NCBI RefSeq assembly: GCF_900156675.1
Contig: NZ_FTOH01000002.1
Location: forward strand, 310,001-374,000
Source: Thalassolituus maritimus
GTDB taxonomy: Bacteria; Pseudomonadota; Gammaproteobacteria; Pseudomonadales; Oceanobacteraceae
DNA: 64,000 nucleotides
Direction: 5' to 3'
The translations under genes were made by a program, and so were the position numbers. Positions 1 through 9,272 of this stretch are shown here, piece after piece. The notes beneath the pieces are model-generated. The model saw only the letters and a program-made list of their open reading frames with translations, had not been told where the DNA came from and ran no database searches. How positions within the stretch are numbered: position 1 is the stretch's first letter; every line of letters begins with the position of its first letter.

Positions 1-1819
1 TGCCGGAGGAGTCATCAACTGAGGTACTGAGAACACCATCCGCTTGCCCGTCAGAGTTTGTGTCGTTACGTAGGTCTCCGCCCGGAGCGGCAACGTCTAT
101 TTTACTGCCAAAGTTTGAATAGTAGGCCAGGCTGTCATCAGGAGCGGTGGCACTCACAGAAATCACACCGTCGTAAGACGCTGGGTAGAAAAGTTCATCG
201 GTGGAGCTGTTTCCTGCTGCGGCGACGATAATCACGCCGGCATTACGGGCAGCGGTAAATGCATCCTGTTCCGCCGAGCTGCGGAAGCTCGAGCCGAGGC
301 TCAGGTTTATGATGTCCGCCCGGGATGACGGCAAGGTACCGCTGTCATTACTCAGGCGTGCGGCGTAGCGAACCGCCTGTAGCACATCGTAGGTAGAACC
401 TTCACCGTTAAGGCCAAGCACCCTGAGAGGCATAACCCGGGTATTCCAGCCGGCTCCTGCGGTCCCTTGTTGGTTGTCTGTCGCTGCGGCAATTGTTCCG
501 GTGACGTGAGTACCATGCCACGAGCTGGCTCCGCGCTGATTGCTGTCGCCAGGATCATCAGGATTTGAGTCAATGCCATCACCATCGCGGCTTACCGAGG
601 AGTCACTGATAAAGTCGTAACCCGACACCAGTTTGCCGGCCAGGTCATCATGGTTGAGGAATACTCCGCTATCAATTACGGCAACGGTCACGGAAGAAGA
701 GCCTGTCGAGAGGTCCCAGGCTTGCGGCAAGCGGATATCCGCATAGTGAAACTGAAGGCGATACAAGCCATCATCTGGTGTGGCTGTGGCATAACGGATG
801 TAGTTAGGTTCGGCGTACTCAACGTCATCGCGTTGATTCAGTGCCTTAATAGCTGAGAGAGTGTCGCGGCCAGCGTTAAAAGCACTCAGATCCTGACCAG
901 TACTGGCCGATAGGCGCTGAACCGATGCCGGTTTCCTAAGGTTGAGTTTGACCGGGCGATCGGTCGCAGTGCTCATCGCTTGTGCACGATGGTCCCGCAC
1001 ATTGAAGGCAGTAATAGCGGAGGTATCCGCAGTGTCTTTCCATTGCACGATGGCCTCACCCGGCTTGAACGATGGCCGGGTAGGTTGTGACTCAGATGCG
1101 GTTGGCAACAGGCTATTACTTGCCGGGAGGATCTGTAAAACATACTTAGAGATACCACTGTAGGCGAACACCTCAAGAATGTAGTCACCATCGGCCGGCA
1201 CTGAAAATTCTTCGCGGTTGGTCTCTGACTGTGAACTGCGGATGGGGTCGCCGCCGGTATTCAAATACAGATACATGTCCAGATCACCCGCGTATGCGCT
1301 ATCCGGATTGTTATTGCCGTAGTAGTCAACGACATTCATCACGATTCGCTGCCCGGCCTGAAGTGAGACAGCAAAGTAGTCACTTTCATCCGCTACGTTA
1401 GCGAAGCGTTCAAACTCTGGATCGCCTGTCGCTGTGGCGTTTGTTGGCGTGTTCGAAGCAAAGCCTTGCACTGTGACCACGTTTGGCAAGGGCTGGCCAT
1501 TGAATGGATCGTCATTGGTCAGAGAACCGCTATAGACGTCATTGATGTCGTAATCGATGACCGTCTGTCCGGCTGTAAATAATGTGCCACTGACGGTATG
1601 TCCGGAATCTGAGTCTCCGTCTGAACAGCCAGCCAGCATGGCTGTGCTCAGCAGGGCGGCCGCGAAACTTGCGACTGTCGAAGTAGCATTACGAGTGTTA
1701 CATTCATCATCGATTAAAATGTCAGGAGTCATGGTTTCATCTTCTTCGCTACTGGTGGCGCCTCCACATCCTGCCAGGATCAGGCTCAGCGCAATACATA
1801 TGGGAGAGAGCCGGTTCAC
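1..1819 (-). CDS. S8 (subtilisin-like) serine protease lipoprotein, 3' end outside the window
   Basis: Secreted subtilase, read from a GTG at 1819 with an AAGGGAA ribosome site just upstream; the frame stays open to base 1. Residues 1-18 form a lipoprotein signal (lipobox LAGC, Cys18). A second lipobox-like LAGC occurs at Cys65. Residues of about 130-240 look like a PPC-type beta-sandwich (DLDMYLYLN). Residues of about 255-370 look like a fervidolysin-type propeptide (VEYAEPNY). The catalytic domain then begins: Asp383 in VAVIDSG and His435 in WHGTHVTG are visible, as is the oxyanion-side AAAGN. The catalytic Ser lies beyond the window edge. It is divergent from comM across 193 bases. The family call is firm; the true N-terminus is uncertain because of the doubled lipobox. 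Confidence 0.88.
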   Translation of the reverse strand, partial: MNRLSPICIALSLILAGCGGATSSEEDETMTPDILIDDECNTRNATSTVASFAAALLSTAMLAGCSDGDSDSGHTVSGTLFTAGQTVIDYDINDVYSGSLTNDDPFNGQPLPNVVTVQGFASNTPTNATATGDPEFERFANVADESDYFAVSLQAGQRIVMNVVDYYGNNNPDSAYAGDLDMYLYLNTGGDPIRSSQSETNREEFSVPADGDYILEVFAYSGISKYVLQILPASNSLLPTASESQPTRPSFKPGEAIVQWKDTADTSAITAFNVRDHRAQAMSTATDRPVKLNLRKPASVQRLSASTGQDLSAFNAGRDTLSAIKALNQRDDVEYAEPNYIRYATATPDDGLYRLQFHYADIRLPQAWDLSTGSSSVTVAVIDSGVFLNHDDLAGKLVSGYDFISDSSVSRDGDGIDSNPDDPGDSNQRGASSWHGTHVTGTIAAATDNQQGTAGAGWNTRVMPLRVLGLNGEGSTYDVLQAVRYAARLSNDSGTLPSSRADIINLSLGSSFRSSAEQDAFTAARNAGVIIVAAAGNSSTDELFYPASYDGVISVSATAPDDSLAYYSNFGSKIDVAAPGGDLRNDTNSDGQADGVLSTSVDDSSG

Positions 1820-2012
1820 AATACGTTCCCTTCAAACAGTATTCTGTTGTCCGTGCCCCGCTAGTTCTTCGGCCTTGAAAGGTAGATACGACTTAGCCGG
1901 GGCTTCAGATGTAAAGGATACGTGACTGGCAGTTATGGTGTCAGTCTTTCTTCGTATGGTCGTCACTCAGGCACTTCTATAGTCTAGCTGGATACAGCGG
2001 CAAGGAGGCCCG

Positions 2013-3527
2013 ATGTCACTTTCTACAGTTTATACCCGTGCTCAAGTGGGCATAGAGTCGCCTTTGGTTCAGGTTGAGGTGCACTTGTCTGGCGGTTTGC
2101 CTTCTTTAAGTCTGGTCGGTTTACCTGAGACTGCCGTCAAGGAATCCAAGGACCGTGTGCGCAGTGCGATTCTGAACAGTCATTACGAATTTCCGGCTAA
2201 GCGCATCACTATTAACCTCGCGCCTGCGGATCTCCCTAAGGAGGGCGGACGTTATGACCTCGCAATTGCGTTAGGTATTCTTGCGTCTTCTGAGCAGGTA
2301 CCGAAAGACAAACTTACCGATTACGAATTCGTTGGCGAACTGACCTTGTCTGGTGAACTACGTCCGGTGACCGGGATTCTGCCGACGGCGTTACGTGCGG
2401 CGCATGCGGGTAAGACGCTGATCGTGCCCGCTGGTAATGCCGGTGAGGCCGCCCTCTGTCATGAGGCCAGAATACTGCAGGCGCGTTCGCTATCTGAAGT
2501 CTGTAGCTGGTTGCACAATAATGAATCTCTGCCGGAGGTCAGCGCTGAGGACGCACCGGTTCGAACCGCCCGCCTGACGAATGATCTTTCTGAGGTTAAA
2601 GGTCAGGTCGGTGCTCGGCGAGCACTTGAAATAGCGGCGGCTGGGCAACATAACCTACTTTTTATCGGGCCTCCGGGGACTGGAAAGACCATGCTGGCGT
2701 CACGGCTGCCCGGAATTCTGCCGCCGATGAGTAATGACGAGGCTTTAGTGGCTGCGTCTGTCGCTTCCATCAGTCACCACAGTGGCGACTGGCAAAGCCG
2801 TTGGGGGCAGAGGCCCTTCAGGGCACCCCACCATACTTCATCAGGCGTTGCTCTTGTTGGCGGTGGCGGTAACCCCAAGCCCGGTGAGATCTCTCTGGCG
2901 CACGGTGGGGTTTTGTTTCTGGACGAGTTGCCCGAGTACAGCCGTAAAGTGTTGGATGTTCTGCGGGAGCCTCTGGAAAGTGGAGAGATCGTCATCAGCC
3001 GTGCCAACCGTTCTGTCACTTACCCGGCCAGTTTCCAGTTAATTGCTGCGATGAACCCGTGTCCATGTGGTTACTACGGTGACCCCTCTGGGCGCTGTCA
3101 GTGTACGCCAGATCAGATCCGTCGTTATCAGGGCCAGACATCAGGGCCTTTACTGGACCGGATTGATCTTCATGTCGACGTGCCTCCGGTATCGCCAGCG
3201 CTGCTGCAGCAGGCGCCACCCTCGGAGCCGAGTACAGCCGTCCGCGATCGCGTGATGGCCGCGCGTGACCGTCAGATGCGCAGGCAGGGCTGCGCGAATT
3301 CCTGCCTGTCAGGGCAGCAGCGGGATGATGTGTGCCGGTTGCTTGAGAGTGATCAGGCCTGGCTTCTGGACACGATCGCACGCCTGAATTTGTCTGCGCG
3401 CTCGTATCATCGCTTGCTGACCGTTGCGCGCACTCTTGCCGATCTGAATGACGCGGACAGCATTCAGCGCCAACACTTAATGGAAGCGATTGGTTTTCGG
3501 GCTCTTGACCGTTATCGGATGGCCTGA
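2013..3527 (+). CDS. comM: ComM/YifB family Mg-chelatase-like AAA+ ATPase
   Basis: 504 residues, the usual family length. The N-terminal part is the Lon-protease-like (ChlI) domain. The central AAA+ module shows Walker A GPPGTGKT, Walker B VLFLDELPEY and the family motif MNPCPCGYYGD. The C-terminal Mg-chelatase domain ends in ALDRYRMA. ComM is a hexameric helicase that promotes branch migration during natural transformation in Vibrio, acting in the cytoplasm on recombination intermediates. The ATG has a strong AAGGAGG site about 8 bases upstream. No other competence gene is in the window. Confidence 0.96.
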   Translation: MSLSTVYTRAQVGIESPLVQVEVHLSGGLPSLSLVGLPETAVKESKDRVRSAILNSHYEFPAKRITINLAPADLPKEGGRYDLAIALGILASSEQVPKDKLTDYEFVGELTLSGELRPVTGILPTALRAAHAGKTLIVPAGNAGEAALCHEARILQARSLSEVCSWLHNNESLPEVSAEDAPVRTARLTNDLSEVKGQVGARRALEIAAAGQHNLLFIGPPGTGKTMLASRLPGILPPMSNDEALVAASVASISHHSGDWQSRWGQRPFRAPHHTSSGVALVGGGGNPKPGEISLAHGGVLFLDELPEYSRKVLDVLREPLESGEIVISRANRSVTYPASFQLIAAMNPCPCGYYGDPSGRCQCTPDQIRRYQGQTSGPLLDRIDLHVDVPPVSPALLQQAPPSEPSTAVRDRVMAARDRQMRRQGCANSCLSGQQRDDVCRLLESDQAWLLDTIARLNLSARSYHRLLTVARTLADLNDADSIQRQHLMEAIGFRALDRYRMA

Positions 3528-3584
3528 CACGGGTTGTTTGGTATAGTGCTCAGGTTGAAGAATAATAATTATCCGGAGAAACCT

Positions 3585-4913
3585 ATGAGCCTGCTCAAAA
3601 AACTGACGATTGCCGCCAGCATTGCTGGTCTCGCTGCCTGTGGTGCCGACGACGACAGTGATGCCTACGTGCGTATCTTACATGCCTCGCCTGATGCACA
3701 GGCTGTGGATGTATACGTTAACGGCGAACTGCAGCTCAGTGATGTAGCTTTTCAGGATGGTACGGGTTATCTCAAATTGTCTGATGGCAATGCCAATATC
3801 GAACTGCGCCTGGCAGGGACGGATACTGTTGCTGCATCTTATGCTGCGAGCCTCAATTCAAATGCTTACTATGCCGCGATTGCCGTAAACCAGGCGAGTG
3901 ACCTTGAGATTACGGTACTTGATGAAACTGACGTCGTCACTGACGGTGATATTGATCTGCGTGTGCTGCACGCAGCACCAGCAGCCTCGTCAACAGACGT
4001 CGATGTGTTTGTATCACAGCCTGATGCTGAGCTGGGGGCGACGCCTCAGGTGAATGCTCTGTCTTATTTGAGTAACCAACTAATCGAGGGAGTCCAGGAT
4101 GGCTCCTATCAGGTGCGTCTGACTGCGGATGGGTCATCTGATGTCATATACGACTCAGGCTCGTTGAGCGTCACTGATGATGCGATTGTTGTCGCTGTGA
4201 ACAGTGCTAAAGGCCGCTCCCCCGTTTCTTTGCTGGTTTGGGCCGGTCCTGCGGCGACTGCTATTCAAGACAACACGGCTGAGCTGCGTATCGTACACGC
4301 TATCGATACCCAGGATATTGATGTGTATATCGAAGGGGAGCTGTACGCTCCGTTGGAAGATATGAGTTACACCCAGGATTCAGGCTATGTTGTGTTTCCT
4401 GCGGGTTCACTGCCTATCAGCATTACTGCAGCTGATGCAGCTCTGGAAGATGCCCCATCTGGCTTATCAACATCGCTTGAGCTTGCGAGAGGGGAGTCCT
4501 ATACACTGGTTGCGAGTGGTAGCAGTGATGATTTCGCAAATGCGATACGTATTTTCCTGACCGATCAGCGCGAGGCATCACAGGCGGGTTCCGCAGATAT
4601 CCGCTTGATAAATGCATCCGTCGCTACAGATGTGAATTCGGCAGATGTTTATATCTATGAGTCTGCTGATAGTAGCCAGGAAGCATACGAAACCACTGGG
4701 ATGAGTCAGGGCGATGATACTGACTATATCACTCTTGCTCCTGATACATACGACATTCACATCGTTGCATCAGGGTCGGGCAAAGCTGGGCCCGCGGTTG
4801 TCCCTGGGCTTACCAATCAGACGGTAGCTGCAGGAGATGTTAATTCAATCGTTATAGTTGGTAAGACGACCCCGGTGGCGCTTAAGTTATCATCTGATAA
4901 GCGCGCGGACTGA
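3585..4913 (+). CDS. Lipoprotein with four DUF4397 repeats
   Basis: 442 residues. The ATG at 3585 is chosen over an upstream alternative because it follows GGAGA and opens with a clean lipoprotein signal (SIAGLAACGADDD, lipobox LAAC). The mature protein has four beta-rich modules, each starting with a variant of 'LRILHASPDAxxVDVYV' (VRILHASPD, LRVLHAAPA, LRIVHAIDT, IRLINASVA). This pattern is typical of DUF4397, a domain of unknown function common in cell-surface and exported proteins. It is probably anchored in the outer membrane. It is followed by its own terminator, so it is likely a single-gene unit. Confidence 0.85.
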   Translation: MSLLKKLTIAASIAGLAACGADDDSDAYVRILHASPDAQAVDVYVNGELQLSDVAFQDGTGYLKLSDGNANIELRLAGTDTVAASYAASLNSNAYYAAIAVNQASDLEITVLDETDVVTDGDIDLRVLHAAPAASSTDVDVFVSQPDAELGATPQVNALSYLSNQLIEGVQDGSYQVRLTADGSSDVIYDSGSLSVTDDAIVVAVNSAKGRSPVSLLVWAGPAATAIQDNTAELRIVHAIDTQDIDVYIEGELYAPLEDMSYTQDSGYVVFPAGSLPISITAADAALEDAPSGLSTSLELARGESYTLVASGSSDDFANAIRIFLTDQREASQAGSADIRLINASVATDVNSADVYIYESADSSQEAYETTGMSQGDDTDYITLAPDTYDIHIVASGSGKAGPAVVPGLTNQTVAAGDVNSIVIVGKTTPVALKLSSDKRAD

Positions 4914-4930
4914 TTGCTTTTGCAAAACAA

Positions 4931-4957
4931 AAACGGGGCTTCTGCCCCGTTTTTTTT
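4931..4957 (+). terminator. Rho-independent terminator after the DUF4397 gene
   Basis: A 7-bp stem, ACGGGGC/GCCCCGT (4933-4939 with 4944-4950), has a 4-base loop and runs into eight T residues. Confidence 0.9.
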
Positions 4958-5047
4958 GCGCCATGTTTCCCCCCAAAGGTGTCTTCTTGCGAAACCCCGG
5001 TGACGTGCCAGACTGATAAAACAGACTGAGCAATTGCGGAGACCTCA

Positions 5048-5203
5048 GTGAATAAACAACTGATCATATTTCTGTTAGTTATCGGTGCTTTTGTTGGCGC
5101 TATGTCTTATTACCATGTCAGCACGCCGAGTCCTTTTGATGGAGAGGCGTTCTTTGGCCCGAAAGAGACTCCAGCACCGCCACCTGAAACGCCTCAGGAG
5201 TAA
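5048..5203 (+). CDS. Small single-pass membrane protein, unknown function
   Basis: A 51-residue ORF from a GTG at 5048, preceded by GCGGAG at a suitable distance. It has a short basic start (MNKQ), one hydrophobic helix (LIIFLLVIGAFVGAM) and a Pro/Glu-rich tail (PKETPAPPPETPQE). It would sit in the inner membrane with the tail outside. It fills the gap between the DUF4397 terminator and the convergent EAL gene. I do not recognise a family. The ribosome site, clean membrane topology and lack of a competing long frame support it. Confidence 0.5.
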   Translation: MNKQLIIFLLVIGAFVGAMSYYHVSTPSPFDGEAFFGPKETPAPPPETPQE

Positions 5204-5237
5204 ATAGATTGCAACGGAGTCGGGCTGGTAGGGAATG

Positions 5238-6860
5238 CTAAAAAAGGCTCTGCTGCCCGGAAGCGTAATCGACAAGAACAGACTCCTGAACGCAGGCGCG
5301 CTCAATCAGTTTGTCGACGGACATGGGCTGAGCGTAGAAGTAACCCTGCACACGATCGCAGCCCAGTGAGTGGATCACCTCGAGGCAGCTCTGGTCTTCT
5401 ATCCCTTCTGCCGTTGTTTCCAGTTTCAGGCGCTTAGAAAGGTCCAGCATGGTTGCGACTATGTGTCGTTGTGCCGAATTTTCATCGTCGTGGCTCAGTG
5501 GTGTGACAAAAGCCCGGTCGAGCTTTATGCCCGTAATCGGCAGATCGCTGAGGTGAGAAAGCGACGAAAAGCCGGTGCCAAAATCGTCCAGAACGATGCG
5601 GACCCCTGCTAGCTTTAATCGATTCAGGTTATTCAAAGATACACTGGCGTCCAGCATCATGGCGGTTTCGGTGAGCTCCAGTTCCAGACTGGCGGCGGGC
5701 ACCCCCGTTTCATCCAGCAGATCCAGAACTTTATCGGCGTAGTCGGGGTCTGCAACCTCCGGGAACGAAACATTAACTGCCATCCGGATATTGATGCCCC
5801 GGTCATTCAGCATCTTCCAGACGTTGAGGGTCTCGCGGAGTGCCCAGCTTCCCAGAGTGCGAATCAGGCCAGCCATTTCAGCATCCCGTATAAATGCGGT
5901 TGGCGGCACCATACCAAGTTCGGGGTGGAGCCAACGCAACAGGGCTTCTGCCCCCACAATCGTAGCTGTGTGACTATCAAATTGTGGCTGAAACTCCAGA
6001 TAAAATTCTTTGTTGCGTAGTGCGCGGATCAGATCCTTCACAACTATGGACTCATCAGCGGTGAGCGAGCGCCCTCCAATCCGGCTGCACATCATACGGC
6101 TACGCTCAATTTCGCGAACACAGTGCTGAAGCGCCTCACCCAGGTCATCGTAAGAGTGAAGTGGCACCGGGGTGCTTAGAAATGCGGTCCAAAGGAAGCT
6201 TGTGTCATCGTCGTGCGAGCGCAGCCACTTTTCTGAGAGGTGCTTTTTATTCTGGCTGACAATCACGAACTGGTCGTCCAGAAGTTTACCGATCAGAGAA
6301 TCGGTGGGCGCACTGGCCCGTAGCTGATGTTCGAACGATTGTTGTGTATCGAAGCGGATTTCAGCGCTGTCTCCAGAGGCAGCGGGACGCCAGCGACAAC
6401 TAACGAGTTGCAGCATCAGATCGGAATTTCGTTCCAGAAGACTGCGACATTGAAGCATCCAGTTCTGGCGAGCAAGTAACGGGCGTAACTGGCCAGCAAC
6501 GCAAGCCCTCAGCTCGGTCAGACCATGTTTTAGAGCGTGGGGAGTCAGGTGATCGGCATCGATCCATACGCAGGCGTCGGGGTAAAAGGCCCTTTCATCT
6601 GAAAAGCCAATCAGTAACGTAGGTACCTGGAGAGTAACTTCCTGAACGCGGTCGCGCTGCTCCGGGTCACCATGTGGCACCGTGATGACGACCATATGCC
6701 CCTCTGGGACGGGGATAAACGCGTCCAGCATTCCTACGCGCAGTGCGTTTTTCTGGTGTGCGGTTTCCTGACTCAGCCAGTCTGTCAGAAAATCAGGCAT
6801 CGGGCTGTCAGTGCCCAGTGCAAGTAGCATCGGTTGTTCGGTGTCCATTCTCTGGCTCAT
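5238..6860 (-). CDS. EAL-domain cyclic-di-GMP phosphodiesterase
   Basis: 540 residues. The EAL domain spans about 273-520, with EAL at 305-307 (VGAEALLRW), the metal-binding ELTE, the loop motif DDFGTGFSSL, catalytic Lys in IKLDRAF, AEGIE and VQGYFYAQPM. All catalytic positions are present, so it should hydrolyse c-di-GMP to pGpG. Residues 130-265 may be a degenerate GGDEF remnant with no GGDEF signature. The first 130 residues are not recognisable. It is divergent from rep, an arrangement I recall from Pseudomonas (ProE next to rep). Confidence 0.9.
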   Translation of the reverse strand: MSQRMDTEQPMLLALGTDSPMPDFLTDWLSQETAHQKNALRVGMLDAFIPVPEGHMVVITVPHGDPEQRDRVQEVTLQVPTLLIGFSDERAFYPDACVWIDADHLTPHALKHGLTELRACVAGQLRPLLARQNWMLQCRSLLERNSDLMLQLVSCRWRPAASGDSAEIRFDTQQSFEHQLRASAPTDSLIGKLLDDQFVIVSQNKKHLSEKWLRSHDDDTSFLWTAFLSTPVPLHSYDDLGEALQHCVREIERSRMMCSRIGGRSLTADESIVVKDLIRALRNKEFYLEFQPQFDSHTATIVGAEALLRWLHPELGMVPPTAFIRDAEMAGLIRTLGSWALRETLNVWKMLNDRGINIRMAVNVSFPEVADPDYADKVLDLLDETGVPAASLELELTETAMMLDASVSLNNLNRLKLAGVRIVLDDFGTGFSSLSHLSDLPITGIKLDRAFVTPLSHDDENSAQRHIVATMLDLSKRLKLETTAEGIEDQSCLEVIHSLGCDRVQGYFYAQPMSVDKLIERACVQESVLVDYASGQQSLF

Positions 6861-7059
6861 CCTGAAACGGTGTACCCCAAAAATAATCCGCCCTATGACA
6901 TATAGAAGAGAGAATGCGGCTTCGCGAATGAATGGCCGGAAATGTGTCTGGATTGGCCCATTATTTTCACCCCTGACTTTGTTTCTCCAGCGTTCGGCAG
7001 TGGTGTCTCCTTCGAGGTAAATGCTGGTAGAATCTCCAGCCTGTTTCAGAGGTATATCC

Positions 7060-9078
7060 GTGGTCGATTTAAGTCAGCTCAACCCCCGTCAACGAGAAGC
7101 CGCCAAGTATATTGATGGCCCCTTGCTGGTGCTCGCGGGTGCGGGCTCTGGCAAGACGAGTGTGATTACCCGCAAAATTGCTTACCTGATCGATGCCTGT
7201 GGAATTAAGTCTCATCACATTGCCGCGGTAACCTTTACCAATAAGGCTGCCAAAGAGATGAAAGAGCGTGTGATGCAGCTCACCGGGCGCGGCGGTGCCC
7301 GCGGGCTTACCGTGTCGACTTTCCACAACCTGGGCCTCGGCATTATCCGTCAGGAACTAAGTACCGCAGGTTATAAATCGGGCTTCTCTATTCTCGATCA
7401 GGACGACTGCAAAGGCATTATTCGTGACGTGATGCACCGTGAGCACGGTGATGACGGCGATATGCTGGACATGGTTCAGAACGAAATATCCAACCTGAAG
7501 AATGACCTGATCACGCCTGAGCAGGCAATTAATAAGGCCGCCAGCCCGCAGGAAGTATTGGTCGCTCAGACCTACAGCGTTTATCAGCGTATGTTGAAAG
7601 CATACAACGCTGTCGACTTCGATGACCTCATTATGGTGCCAACCATCTTATTCAGGGATAACCCAGAGGTTCTGACCCGCTGGCAGAAAAAGATCCGTTA
7701 TCTGCTGGTGGACGAATATCAGGATACCAACACCTCGCAGTACGAGCTGGTTAAGCTGCTGGTGGGTCACCGCAATGGCCTGACGGTGGTAGGCGATGAT
7801 GACCAGTCGATTTATGCCTGGCGCGGTGCGCGGCCGGAGAACCTGTCGTTACTGAAAAAAGATTTCCCGTCACTGAAGCTGATCAAGCTTGAACAGAACT
7901 ACCGCTCTACGGGCCTCATTCTGAACGCGGCGAACATTGTTATTGATAACAACCCGCACGAATTCGAGAAGAAGCTCTGGTCTGATCAAGGGTATGGCGA
8001 TCCGATCAAAATTCTTAAGTGCAAGAATGACGAGGTTGAGTCAGAGCGTATCGCTACCGAAATTGTCGAGCGACGCCTGCGCTACGGCGGCACCTATCGT
8101 GATTTTGCCGTGCTGTACCGTGGTAATCATCAATCGCGCATGATTGAGATGAAGCTACAGGCTTATCAGGTGCCGTATAAGTTGAGCGGTGGTCAGTCAT
8201 TTTTCGGGCGTAATGAAATCAAAGACATCATGGCGTATTTACGCCTGCTGATTAACCCGACAGACGATGCTGCATTCTTACGTGTGGTGAACACTCCCCG
8301 CCGTGAAATCGGGCCCAGCACGATCGAGAAACTCAGCGAATATGCAGCGATGCGCAATATCAGCATGATTGCCGCAACGACCGAAATGGGGCTGGAGCAG
8401 GTACTGATGCCAAAGGCTCTGGATCGCCTGCGTCGTTTTGGTCACTGGCTGGAGCGTATCACCCGCAATGCCTACACAGATGATCCTGTTGCTGCCATCA
8501 AAGAAATGATCGACGACATCGATTACGAAGGCTATCTGCACCAGAACTCCGGAACGCCTCACCAGGCTGAGCGACGTATGAAGAATGTTTACTTCCTGGT
8601 TGATCAGATTCAGAAAATGATCGACAAGGCGGATGAGCTGGGCGACGAGTGCACCATTGAAGACGCGGTCGGTAAGCTCATTCTGCGCGACATGCTGGAG
8701 CAGCAGAGCGAAGAGGACGAGAACGATCAGGTGCAACTGATGACACTGCACGCTTCGAAAGGTCTGGAGTTCCCGCATGTCTATATCATGGGCATGGAAG
8801 AAGAGCTTATGCCACACCGTAACAGCATCGAAGCAGACACGATTGAAGAAGAACGTCGCCTGATGTACGTGGGTATTACACGTGCTAAACGCACCTTGAC
8901 GCTGACCTATGCCGGTAAGCGCAGACAGTACGGCGAAGCCACGGACACCACACATTCCCGTTTTCTGGATGAGCTTCCGCCTGATGATATCGAATGGGAG
9001 GGCAAGTCAGAAACCTCTCCGGAAGAGTCTAAAAAGCGTGGACAGGATACATTGGACAGCCTGATGAACCTCTTTTGA
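7060..9078 (+). CDS. rep: ATP-dependent DNA helicase Rep
   Basis: SF1A 3'-5' helicase that clears protein roadblocks ahead of the replication fork. I chose the GTG at 7060 over an in-frame ATG at 7021: it has AGAGG seven bases upstream and gives 672 residues starting LSQLNPRQREA, almost exactly the E. coli Rep length. Visible motifs are Q motif LNPRQREA, Walker A AGAGSGKT, motif II LLVDEYQDT, motif III VGDDDQSIYAWRGA, motif IV EQNYRST, motif V LMTLHASKGLEF and motif VI RRLMYVGITRAK. It has its own terminator at 9106-9136. Confidence 0.96.
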   Translation: MVDLSQLNPRQREAAKYIDGPLLVLAGAGSGKTSVITRKIAYLIDACGIKSHHIAAVTFTNKAAKEMKERVMQLTGRGGARGLTVSTFHNLGLGIIRQELSTAGYKSGFSILDQDDCKGIIRDVMHREHGDDGDMLDMVQNEISNLKNDLITPEQAINKAASPQEVLVAQTYSVYQRMLKAYNAVDFDDLIMVPTILFRDNPEVLTRWQKKIRYLLVDEYQDTNTSQYELVKLLVGHRNGLTVVGDDDQSIYAWRGARPENLSLLKKDFPSLKLIKLEQNYRSTGLILNAANIVIDNNPHEFEKKLWSDQGYGDPIKILKCKNDEVESERIATEIVERRLRYGGTYRDFAVLYRGNHQSRMIEMKLQAYQVPYKLSGGQSFFGRNEIKDIMAYLRLLINPTDDAAFLRVVNTPRREIGPSTIEKLSEYAAMRNISMIAATTEMGLEQVLMPKALDRLRRFGHWLERITRNAYTDDPVAAIKEMIDDIDYEGYLHQNSGTPHQAERRMKNVYFLVDQIQKMIDKADELGDECTIEDAVGKLILRDMLEQQSEEDENDQVQLMTLHASKGLEFPHVYIMGMEEELMPHRNSIEADTIEEERRLMYVGITRAKRTLTLTYAGKRRQYGEATDTTHSRFLDELPPDDIEWEGKSETSPEESKKRGQDTLDSLMNLF

Positions 9079-9105
9079 GATGAGCCACCTCCCGGCACAA
9101 GCGAT

Positions 9106-9136
9106 AAAACCCCGGACTTATGTCTGGGTTTTTTTT
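9106..9136 (+). terminator. Terminator after rep
   Basis: An imperfect inverted repeat (AAACCCCGGAC with GTCTGGGTTTT) spans an ATTTATG-type loop and ends in eight T residues. Confidence 0.8.
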
Positions 9137-9272
9137 GTTTCTACCTCTGAATATCAGGCATTGAAGACAGGTTAGTCACGTTGGCCTGTTAAGAATGCTT
9201 GATCACCGCAATGATTCCGGATGGCTCTCTATACTCATTTGATAGCCCATCATTAATGTCTGGAGTCAGATT

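Noticed and set aside
8278-8955. 225-codon antisense frame within rep
   Set aside because: Fully overlaps the helicase motifs of rep, and its product shows no family pattern; a shadow of the strong codon bias on the other strand.
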